Below are positions 1-6,202 of a stretch of DNA of 14,874 bases, in pieces. The notes beneath the pieces were generated by a model. That model was not told where the DNA came from. It saw nothing but the letters and a program-made list of their open reading frames with translations, and did not search any database. A program made the translations under genes and the position numbers. This DNA is from an uncultured Collinsella sp. Lineage in GTDB: Bacteria; Actinomycetota; Coriobacteriia; Coriobacteriales; Coriobacteriaceae. How positions within the stretch are numbered: position 1 is the first letter of the stretch; the number at the start of each line of letters is the position of its first letter. Location of the stretch: positions 1-14,874 of the forward strand of contig CABQKL010000049.1 of the NCBI GenBank assembly GCA_902464645.1. The letters run 5' to 3'.

Positions 1-2
1 AG

Positions 3-1160
3 GCCAAAAAACTCCACCGCTATGCCTTCTTTATCGCGGCGCATAACGAGGAGGCTGTGATCGCCAACCTCGTTCGCTCCATCAAGGACCAGGATTATCC
101 GTCCGAGCTTATCGAGGTCTTTGTGGTCGCCGACGCCTGCACCGACAACACGGCGCAGCTCGCGCGCGAGGCGGGCGCTGTCGTTTATGAGCGCAATGAC
201 CTTGCCCGCAAGGGCAAGAGCTGGGTCATGGACTTTGGCTTCGACCGCATCCTTAACGAGTATCCCGATACGTTTGAAGGCTACTTTATCTTCGATGCCG
301 ATAACGTCATCGCCCGCGATTACGTCTCCAAGATGAACGATGCCTTTGATCAGGGCTTCCATGTGGTCACGAGCTATCGCAACTCCAAGAACTTCGGCAG
401 CTCGTGGATCTCGGCGGCTAATGCTACGTGGTATCTGCGAGAGGCGCGCTTTCTCAACAACGCGCGTAATATCTGCAAGACGTCCTGCGCTGTCTCGGGT
501 TCGGGTTACCTTATCTCGGCGAGCGTGATCGAGGGCATGCACGGTTGGCAGTTCCATACGCTGACCGAGGATGTTCAGTTCACCACGTTCTGCGCCATTC
601 ACGGCATTCGCATTGGCTATGCACCGGCGGAGTTCTTTGACGAACAGCCCGTGACGTTTAAGGCTTCCTGGATGCAGCGTATGCGCTGGACCAAGGGCTT
701 CTACCAGGTGTTCTTTACGTATGGTAAGCACCTGGTCAAATCGACCTTTCGCTACCATCGCTTTGCCGCCTACGACATGTTTATGACGATCGCCCCGGGT
801 ATGTTGCTATCTCTGATCTCGATGCTCGCCAATGCCACGTTCCTGATTGTGGGCGGTCTTTCGCACGGCTTCCTGGCCACCGAGGTTGAGATGCAGGCGT
901 GTGCCGCTTCTCTCATTATGACCTTCGCCATGATGTATCAGACGTTCTTTATCCTGGCGCTGCTCACGACCATCTTTGAGTACAAGCACATTCACTGCGC
1001 GCAAAAGTGGCGTCTGGTGACCAACCTGTTTACCTTCCCGATCTTTATGTTCAGCTATATCCCCATTACGGTGGCAGCACTGTTCTTGAAGGTCGACTGG
1101 GTGCCGACGCAGCACGCCGTGAGCGTTACCCTTGACGAGGTCATGCAAGGCGCCAAATAA
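3..1160 (+). CDS. Membrane-anchored family 2 glycosyltransferase (5' partial)
   Basis: The frame is open from the left edge, so the true start lies upstream; 385 residues are visible, counted from the codon at base 3. It is a processive-type GT2 enzyme that would transfer a sugar from a nucleotide-sugar donor at the inner face of the membrane. Motifs in order are the N-terminal nucleotide-binding strand with HNEE (about residues 15-18), an ADACTDNT segment with Asp44, the metal-binding DAD at 98-100, the ED acceptor/base motif at 189-190, and QRMRW (the QxxRW motif) at 225-229. All catalytic residues seen in cellulose synthase- and hyaluronan synthase-like enzymes are therefore present. Hydrophobic segments follow at roughly 258-286, 299-325 and 340-363. 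The GT2 assignment is secure; the polymer or glycolipid made cannot be read from the sequence. A strong terminator follows the stop codon, so this gene probably ends its transcription unit. Confidence 0.93.
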   Translation, partial: AKKLHRYAFFIAAHNEEAVIANLVRSIKDQDYPSELIEVFVVADACTDNTAQLAREAGAVVYERNDLARKGKSWVMDFGFDRILNEYPDTFEGYFIFDADNVIARDYVSKMNDAFDQGFHVVTSYRNSKNFGSSWISAANATWYLREARFLNNARNICKTSCAVSGSGYLISASVIEGMHGWQFHTLTEDVQFTTFCAIHGIRIGYAPAEFFDEQPVTFKASWMQRMRWTKGFYQVFFTYGKHLVKSTFRYHRFAAYDMFMTIAPGMLLSLISMLANATFLIVGGLSHGFLATEVEMQACAASLIMTFAMMYQTFFILALLTTIFEYKHIHCAQKWRLVTNLFTFPIFMFSYIPITVAALFLKVDWVPTQHAVSVTLDEVMQGAK

Positions 1161-1168
1161 CCACGATC

Positions 1169-1210
1169 AAAACCACCACAAAGGGGACAGGCACCTTTGT
1201 GGTGGTTTTT
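1169..1210 (+). terminator. Strong intrinsic terminator, possibly REP-like
   Basis: A perfect 16-bp inverted repeat, AAAACCACCACAAAGG (1169-1184) and its complement (1194-1209), encloses the 9-base loop GGACAGGCA. The right arm ends in a run of five T, so the hairpin would stop + strand transcription 9 bases after the glycosyltransferase stop codon. Because the left arm begins with A residues, the structure would also give a U-tract on the opposite strand and may work in both directions. The core AAAGGGGACAGGCACCTTT resembles dispersed palindromes I have seen in other genomes. Whether it is a repeat here cannot be told from one copy. Confidence 0.9.
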
Positions 1211-1241
1211 GCGTTTGAGCTGCTGCCCAAGGAGGTGTTAG

Positions 1242-1664
1242 ATGGTCTATATTCCGTTTTGGATTTGCATCTTTGCCGGCGCGGCGATTGATGCCCGTGA
1301 GCGACGGTTTCCCAATCAGCTTGCCGGCGCGTGTGCGGTGGCGGCGTTTGCAGGCGTTTGGCTCGACAAGGGCGTTAACACGGCGCTTGACCATGCTGGT
1401 CTTGCTGCCATCGCCTACCTTGCCCTTATGCTTACTGAGTCGCTCTGGCGTCGTGTTCGCCACGCTCCCGGCATTGGTATGGGGGACGCCAAGGCGCTCT
1501 TTGCCCTTTGTACCTTCGATCCCTTGGGTGGTATCGTCGCGTTTGCGGCTGCGCTCCTGGCCCTTGCCGCCGCCTGTCTCATCGCAAAATCGCGCTCCCT
1601 GCCATTGCTGCCGTTTTTGGTGCCGATATTTGCCATAATCGAGGTTGTGGGTAGTACGCTGTAA
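1242..1664 (+). CDS. Prepilin peptidase, A24 family (small TadV/CpaA-like form)
   Basis: This 140-residue membrane protein would cleave the leader peptide of type IV prepilin-like proteins at the cytoplasmic membrane. It is an aspartate protease with the two expected residues: Asp17 in the context IDARERRFPNQL, matching the family D-x5-PN motif, and Asp82 in GIGMGDAKAL, matching GxGxGDxK. Most of the chain is hydrophobic, with probable helices near 3-16, 25-41, 52-66, 96-114 and 119-137. It lacks the N-terminal methyltransferase domain of PilD-type enzymes, and its length fits the stand-alone TadV/CpaA form. AAGGAGGTG at 1229-1237, four bases before the ATG, fixes the start. No pilin or secretion gene is in view, so its substrate is unknown. 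The dGTPase-like gene begins 31 bases downstream and is probably cotranscribed. Confidence 0.85.
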   Translation: MVYIPFWICIFAGAAIDARERRFPNQLAGACAVAAFAGVWLDKGVNTALDHAGLAAIAYLALMLTESLWRRVRHAPGIGMGDAKALFALCTFDPLGGIVAFAAALLALAAACLIAKSRSLPLLPFLVPIFAIIEVVGSTL

Positions 1665-1683
1665 CCGTTTGCGCGCCCTTTTT

Positions 1684-1689
1684 AAGGAG
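1684..1689 (+). promoter_or_regulatory. Ribosome binding site fixing the dGTPase-like start
   Basis: AAGGAG lies six bases before the ATG at 1696. The frame stays open back to a TTG at 1645, inside the prepilin peptidase gene, but that start has no comparable site, so 1696 is preferred. Confidence 0.75.
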
Positions 1690-1695
1690 CATGCC

Positions 1696-2943
1696 ATGGC
1701 AACCAATCAACAGACAGCCGCCATTAAGGCGCGTATGGATCGCATTCCCGCGGCGTTGTCGCCCGAGTTGGTCGGGCGTATCGCCGCCGACCGCGGCTCA
1801 GGTGTCGTTAATCCCTATCGATGTGGTGACGACCAGGTCATTCGACGCTTCGATCGAGCCGCAGATGTGGGCACGCTCATGCGTCCGGCATTTATGCGCG
1901 ATACCGAAAAGATTTTGCATCTGCCCGCATACACCCGTTATGCAGGCAAAACGCAGGTCTTTAGTTTCCGTAGCAATGATGATCTGTCGCGCCGCGGCCT
2001 GCACGTGCAGCTTGTCTCGCGCATCGCGCGCGATATCGGTCGCGCCCTGGGGCTCAACTGCGATCTGATCGAGGCGATTGGGCTGGGCCACGACTTGGGC
2101 CACACGCCCTTTGGCCATGCCGGTGAGCGATTCCTCAACGATATTTACCACGAGCGCACGGGTCGCTATTTTTTCCATAACGTGCAGTCGGTCCGCGTGC
2201 TCGACGCGCTGTATGGCCGCAACGTGTCGCTCCAGACGCTCGACGGCGTCTTGTGCCATAACGGCGAGTACGAGCAACGCGTGTTTGAGCTCTCGGACAT
2301 GTGCTCCTTTGACCAGTTCGATCAGACGGTTGAGGACTGCATTGCCACGGGCTATAGCGCAATTGAGCACCTGCGCCCCATGACGCTCGAAGGCTGCGTG
2401 GTCCGAATCTCGGATATCCTTGCCTACGTTGGGCGCGATCGCCAAGACGCCATCGCGGCGGGCCTACTGGCGCCCGATGCTTTTGACGATGGCCTGGGTG
2501 GGGCATACAACAGCTGGATCCTTACGCATGCCTCCATCGATATCGTTGAGCACAGCTATGGCAAGCCGCGCATCGTGATGAGCGAGGAATTGTTTGAGGA
2601 AATCCGCCGAGCCAAGCGCGAGAACTACGTAAAGATCTATAGCAAGGGCGGCATCGAAGGCGACTCCGAAGCGGAGCTGCGCGAGGCGTTCGAAAAGCTC
2701 TACGACCGTTGCCTGCAGGATATAAACGAAGGCGACGAGTCCTCTTACATCTTTAAGCATCACATTTCGCGCATTGAGCAGCAGCTTTCCTACTACGATC
2801 GCACCTATGCCTGGCAGGACGACAAGGATCAAGCGGTGGTGGATTACATCGCGAGCATGACGGACGGCTATTTCTGCGAGCTGACGAGCAAGCTATTCCC
2901 TGGCTTGAAGTTTCCACACCGTACCTATATTAACGAACGGTAG
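1696..2943 (+). CDS. HD-domain phosphohydrolase, dGTPase-like
   Basis: This 415-residue protein belongs to the HD superfamily branch that includes deoxyguanosine triphosphate triphosphohydrolases, which hydrolyse dNTP to the nucleoside and tripolyphosphate. The metal-binding set is visible: His103 in RRGLHVQLV, the His132-Asp133 pair and His136 in GLGHDLGHTPFGH, and a candidate distal Asp240 in RISDILAY. The upstream segment DTEKILHLPAYTRYAGKTQVF (about 69-89) matches the family's substrate-side motif and supports dNTP rather than signalling-nucleotide chemistry. HNVQSVRVLDAL (161-172) is typical of the Gram-positive subgroup. The motif around His103 is RRGLHVQ rather than the enterobacterial TRLTHSLEV form. 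Substrate preference among dNTPs cannot be decided from sequence. It follows the prepilin peptidase gene by 31 bases, probably in the same operon but without an obvious functional link. Confidence 0.87.
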   Translation: MATNQQTAAIKARMDRIPAALSPELVGRIAADRGSGVVNPYRCGDDQVIRRFDRAADVGTLMRPAFMRDTEKILHLPAYTRYAGKTQVFSFRSNDDLSRRGLHVQLVSRIARDIGRALGLNCDLIEAIGLGHDLGHTPFGHAGERFLNDIYHERTGRYFFHNVQSVRVLDALYGRNVSLQTLDGVLCHNGEYEQRVFELSDMCSFDQFDQTVEDCIATGYSAIEHLRPMTLEGCVVRISDILAYVGRDRQDAIAAGLLAPDAFDDGLGGAYNSWILTHASIDIVEHSYGKPRIVMSEELFEEIRRAKRENYVKIYSKGGIEGDSEAELREAFEKLYDRCLQDINEGDESSYIFKHHISRIEQQLSYYDRTYAWQDDKDQAVVDYIASMTDGYFCELTSKLFPGLKFPHRTYINER

Positions 2944-2958
2944 TTCGTATATATTCGG

Positions 2959-2964
2959 TATACT
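2959..2964 (+). promoter_or_regulatory. Possible -10 element upstream of rarA
   Basis: TATACT matches the TATAAT consensus at five of six positions and sits in a locally AT-rich 45-base gap between the dGTPase-like gene and rarA. No good TTGACA-like -35 lies at the right distance, so this is tentative. Transcription would begin near 2971. Confidence 0.3.
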
Positions 2965-2988
2965 GTTAGTGGAAAACGTTTTTGATTG

Positions 2989-4353
2989 ATGCACGGGATG
3001 GCTATGGACGACCTTTTTTCTGCCTCGACGCGCGAGCGTTCCTTTCAGAATGCGCCGCTTGCGGTGCGCATGCGCCCCAATTCGCTCGACGAGTATGTGG
3101 GCCAGCAAAAGGCCGTCGGTAAGGGTTCGTGGTTGCGTGCCGCGATTGAGCACGACGTGCTGTCGAGTGTGATTTTGTATGGGCCGGCCGGTACGGGCAA
3201 GACGACGCTGGCACATATTATCGCCAACCATACTAAGAGCGAGTTTGTCGAGGTCAGCGCTGTGACGGGCACCGTAAAGGATCTTCGTCGCGTGATCGAC
3301 GAGGCTAAGACGCGCCTGAATACGTACGACCGCCGCACCATTCTTTTTATCGATGAGATTCATCGCTTTTCCAAGTCGCAGCAGGATGCCCTGCTGCATG
3401 CAGTTGAGAACCGTACCGTCATTATGATTGGCGCCACGACGGAGAATCCGTACTTCGAGGTCAACTCGGCATTGCTCTCGCGCGGTCGCGTGGTGGAACT
3501 TGAGCATCTTAAAGACGAGGATATCGCCACGCTTATTGAGCGTGCGCTCGAGGCGCCGCAGGGTTTGAACGGTAAGTTCTCGGCCGATGAGGATACGGTT
3601 AAGACCATTTGCACACTGGCAGCGGGTGACGCTCGATCGGCGCTCACGACGCTTGAGCTTGCGAGCGAGATTGCCGTCACGCGCCCCGATACCGAGGGAA
3701 CGCCCGCGCCGGCGGCGGGGGAGCGCCATCCCATAACTGTTGACGACGTGAAGATTGCCAATCCGCGCCGTGGCTTTTCGTACGACAAAAACGGTGACAT
3801 GCACTACGACATCATCAGTGCGTTTATTAAGTCCATGCGCGGTAGCGACCCCGATGCCACGATTTATTGGCTCGCGCGCATGATTGACGCGGGGGAGGAT
3901 CCTAAGTTTATCGCTCGTCGTATTATGATTCAGGCTTCTGAGGATGTTGGCAACGCCGACCCTCAGGCGCTTTTGGTGGCACATGCCGCGTTTAAGTCTG
4001 CCGAGGTCATTGGCTATCCCGAGTGCCGTATTAATCTGGCTCAGGCTGCTCTCTATGTGTGCTTGGCGCCTAAATCCAACGCGTGCGAGGCTTCGATCGA
4101 TGCGGCGTTGGCCGATATTCATTCAAGTGGGCTCCGCGAGGTGCCGAGTTATCTGCGCGATCGTCATCGCCCGGGCAGCGACGAATACGGTGTGTATAAG
4201 TATCCGCATGATTATCCCGAAGGCTGGGTCGATCAGCGCTATTTGCCCGAGGGGCTGGAGCGCGGTGCGTTTTGGCAGCCTGCCGGCCGCGGCTGGGAAG
4301 AGTGGCGCGTAGAGCAAAGCGAGCGCGACCGTAGCGGCAGAGCGCCCAAGTAG
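2989..4353 (+). CDS. rarA: Replication-associated recombination protein A (RarA/MgsA AAA+ ATPase)
   Basis: RarA is a clamp-loader-related AAA+ ATPase that acts at stalled replication forks and binds SSB and DNA ends. In this 454-residue protein the AAA+ core has PLAVRMRPNSLDEYVGQ (about 23-39), Walker A GPAGTGKT (65-72), Walker B with FIDEIH (120-125), sensor 1 GATTEN (148-153), SRGRV (164-168) and LAAGDAR (210-216). The C-terminal MgsA oligomerisation domain follows, including ARMIDAGEDPKFIARR and YKYPHDYPEGW. Length and motifs are normal for the family. A loop rich in Pro, Ala and Gly at about 235-247 separates the lid from the C-terminal part. The start is uncertain: TTG 2986, ATG 2989, ATG 2998 and ATG 3004 are all in frame and none has a good Shine-Dalgarno sequence. 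ATG 3004 gives the conventional MDDLF beginning. Function is secure. Confidence 0.95.
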   Translation: MHGMAMDDLFSASTRERSFQNAPLAVRMRPNSLDEYVGQQKAVGKGSWLRAAIEHDVLSSVILYGPAGTGKTTLAHIIANHTKSEFVEVSAVTGTVKDLRRVIDEAKTRLNTYDRRTILFIDEIHRFSKSQQDALLHAVENRTVIMIGATTENPYFEVNSALLSRGRVVELEHLKDEDIATLIERALEAPQGLNGKFSADEDTVKTICTLAAGDARSALTTLELASEIAVTRPDTEGTPAPAAGERHPITVDDVKIANPRRGFSYDKNGDMHYDIISAFIKSMRGSDPDATIYWLARMIDAGEDPKFIARRIMIQASEDVGNADPQALLVAHAAFKSAEVIGYPECRINLAQAALYVCLAPKSNACEASIDAALADIHSSGLREVPSYLRDRHRPGSDEYGVYKYPHDYPEGWVDQRYLPEGLERGAFWQPAGRGWEEWRVEQSERDRSGRAPK

Positions 4354-4448
4354 GTCCTTGGGACCTCGCACATTCCCTTTGGGTATCTTTCCCCTTCTTT
4401 GGGGTACCATGAACAGCGTCTGTATTTCGATTCCTTCGGGAGGCTTGT
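4354..4448 (+). other. Palindrome-rich intergenic gap before the sigma-factor unit
   Basis: This 95-base gap contains several short inverted repeats. AGGTCC/GGACCT (4352-4366, overlapping the rarA stop) competes with CCCAAG/CTTGGG (4345-4362), and CCCC/GGGG plus GGTA/TACC lie around 4382-4408. None has a T-run, so no convincing terminator is seen. TACCAT at 4405-4410 could be a -10 element but lacks a properly spaced -35. GGGAGG at 4438-4443 is the ribosome binding site of the next gene. Confidence 0.4.
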
Positions 4449-5039
4449 ATGAGTCCCATTCAAATCGCCCTGCTGCTGCTCGCCGTTGCCGGTATGTGGG
4501 CTGTTATCGAGCTCGCGCTCACGCTGCGAAAGACCCGCACCGTCGTTGATTCGCTCGATAAGACCGTGAGCGACCTTAACAACACCATCGCCGAGGCACA
4601 GCCGGTGGTAGCAAAGCTCGATGGCGCTGTCGATGAGCTCACCCCCGCGTTGGCTCAGGTTGAGCCGCTCCTCAAGTCGAGCAAGACCGCCGTCGACGCC
4701 CTTACCTCCAATCTCGTAGAGGTCGAAGCTGTGGTTCGCGACATTTCCGAGGTTACGGGCAGCGTGGCCGAGGCCAGCAATGCCGTATCGAGCGTGACTG
4801 ATTCTGCTGCTGGTGCCGTGCAGAAACTCTTTAACAAGGTGAAGGCTCCCGCGGCCGACGCCGAGCGCACGCTTTCCGCTGCCGCCGAAGCCGAGCAGCC
4901 GACCGAGCGTGTCCTGATTGACGAAGCCGGGGACGATGCCGCTGCTGGTGACGATGATGCACAGAAGCCTGCTGCTAAAGCAGCCCAGTATTACACCTAC
5001 ACGCCCGCCGAGACCTCCGAGGAGTCCTGCGATGAGTAG
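4449..5039 (+). CDS. Single-pass membrane coiled-coil protein, DUF948/YtxG-like
   Basis: This 196-residue protein starts with one hydrophobic helix (about 4-24) and a short basic stretch (27-30). A long amphipathic segment (about 32-132) with regularly spaced hydrophobic residues follows and would form a helical rod or coiled coil. The tail (about 133-196) is rich in Ala, Asp, Glu and Pro and is probably disordered. This layout matches the DUF948 family, whose Bacillus subtilis member YtxG is a general-stress protein controlled by SigB. The family match is by architecture and is moderate. GGGAGG five bases before the ATG supports the start. Its last eight bases overlap the RsbW-like gene, so the two are probably translationally coupled. 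Together with the sigma factor downstream, the context suggests a role in envelope stress, but no biochemical activity can be inferred. Confidence 0.72.
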   Translation: MSPIQIALLLLAVAGMWAVIELALTLRKTRTVVDSLDKTVSDLNNTIAEAQPVVAKLDGAVDELTPALAQVEPLLKSSKTAVDALTSNLVEVEAVVRDISEVTGSVAEASNAVSSVTDSAAGAVQKLFNKVKAPAADAERTLSAAAEAEQPTERVLIDEAGDDAAAGDDDAQKPAAKAAQYYTYTPAETSEESCDE

Positions 5040-5409
5040 CGAAGCAACTTGCCCCATCACGCTGACTGTTGCCGGGGATCCGCGTCTGGCACGCCTCGTA
5101 CGTATGACGGCCGCCAACGTTGGTGCGCTGTGCTCCATGTCCGTCGATCGCATCGAGGACATTCGTATGGCTGCCGAGGAAGCCTTTATCTTTGGCTGCA
5201 CGGCCGTTGATTCCGATGACATTTCGATCAAATTCGACGTCGACGAATCGCATGTGGGCATGACCTTTACCTTTGGCGATCAGGCGACTGTCGATGAGGA
5301 TGACCAGGCTGCCGTGTATGCCGAGCTCATTCTGGCGAGCGTGTGCGATTCCTACGAAAAGACTGCGGCGCCCCTGACGCTTTCCCTCGACCTCAAGGCG
5401 GATATCTAA
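5032..5409 (+). CDS. RsbW-like anti-sigma factor with degenerate ATP site
   Basis: This 125-residue protein immediately precedes a SigB/SigF-type sigma gene, the usual place for an RsbW/SpoIIAB-type anti-sigma factor. The segment SVDRIEDIRMAAEEAF (about 37-52) resembles the N-box helix of HATPase_c kinases. Glu50 aligns with the catalytic base (Glu46 of SpoIIAB), but the position of the Mg-chelating Asn (four residues later) is Phe54. The later part shows neither the DxGxG box nor the Gly-rich lid; the corresponding region reads FGDQATVDEDDQAAVYAELI. It may bind the sigma factor without normal ATP-dependent kinase activity. ATGAGTAG contains its start and the stop of the preceding gene; GAGGAG at 5019-5024 is the binding site. 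The assignment rests on helix similarity plus context. A diverged regulator of another kind is possible. Confidence 0.68.
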   Translation: MSSEATCPITLTVAGDPRLARLVRMTAANVGALCSMSVDRIEDIRMAAEEAFIFGCTAVDSDDISIKFDVDESHVGMTFTFGDQATVDEDDQAAVYAELILASVCDSYEKTAAPLTLSLDLKADI

Positions 5410-5410
5410 T

Positions 5411-6202
5411 ATGACCGAACGTTCCCGGAGCGGTAAGACCGCTTGGGACAAGGAGAAAACCCGCGAGCTGTTTCGTCGCTACAAAGAGACCGGTGATCCG
5501 GACGCACGTGAGCAGCTCGTCATGTCCCATATGAACCTGGTAAGGTTTCTTGCCAACAAATTTAAGAACCGCGGCGAGCCGCTCGACGACCTCATGCAGG
5601 TCGGCTATCTGGGTTTGCTCAAGGCTATCGACCGCTTTGACCCCGAGCGCGGACTCGAGTTCACGACGTTTGCCACGCCTACCATCCTGGGCGAGATTAA
5701 GCGTCACTTCCGTGATAAGGGCTGGAGCGTGCGCGTGCCGCGCCGTTTGCAGGAGCTTTCTGCCAAGGTTAACCAAGCTACCGACAAGCTCACTAACGAG
5801 CTGCAGCGCTCGCCTAAGGTTGAAGAAATCGCTGAGTACCTGGGTGTGACCGTCGACGAGGTGCTGGAGGCCATGGAATCGTCTTCGGCCTATACCTCGG
5901 TGCCCATCGAGGCTCCTGGCGCGTCCGATTCCGATGATGCCCCCTCGATTCTCGACCGCTATGCCGATGACGACAACGAGCTCGATTTTACCGATGACCG
6001 CCTGGTGATCGAGGAAGCCATCCGCGATTTCTCGCCGCGTGAGCGTGAGGTTATCGAGCTGCGCTTTGTGAAGGGCATGACCCAGATCGAGATCGCTAAG
6101 AAGTTGGGTATCTCGCAGGTGCAGGTTTCGCGCCTGCTGCGCCGTACCCTTAAGAAGATACAGGACAAGATCGACCCCGACGGAGTGATGGTTCGTTCAT
6201 GA
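5411..6202 (+). CDS. RNA polymerase sigma factor, SigB/SigF/SigG family
   Basis: This 263-residue group 3 sigma-70 factor would direct RNA polymerase to a stress or developmental regulon. Region 2 (about 34-104) contains DDLMQVGYLGLLKAIDRFDP, FTTFATPTILGEIKRHFRDK and the WSVRVPRRLQEL hallmark of the SigB/SigF/SigG group. Region 3 spans about 113-190, including an acidic stretch with DDAPSILDRYADDDNELD. Region 4 (about 205-255) has LSPREREVIELRF-type sequence (here FSPREREVIELRF) and a helix-turn-helix, MTQIEIAKKLGISQVQVSRL, that would read the -35 element. All core regions look intact. The ATG follows the preceding TAA after one base, so coupling to the anti-sigma gene is likely. The next gene overlaps its stop by four bases. 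Which member of the group it matches cannot be settled; an endospore-specific role is unlikely without other spore genes, and general stress is the better guess. Confidence 0.93.
   Translation: MTERSRSGKTAWDKEKTRELFRRYKETGDPDAREQLVMSHMNLVRFLANKFKNRGEPLDDLMQVGYLGLLKAIDRFDPERGLEFTTFATPTILGEIKRHFRDKGWSVRVPRRLQELSAKVNQATDKLTNELQRSPKVEEIAEYLGVTVDEVLEAMESSSAYTSVPIEAPGASDSDDAPSILDRYADDDNELDFTDDRLVIEEAIRDFSPREREVIELRFVKGMTQIEIAKKLGISQVQVSRLLRRTLKKIQDKIDPDGVMVRS

Noticed and set aside
2893..4122. A 409-codon - strand open frame opposite rarA
   Set aside because: rarA is intact with Walker motifs on the + strand; the antisense translation is Arg-rich and shows no domain.
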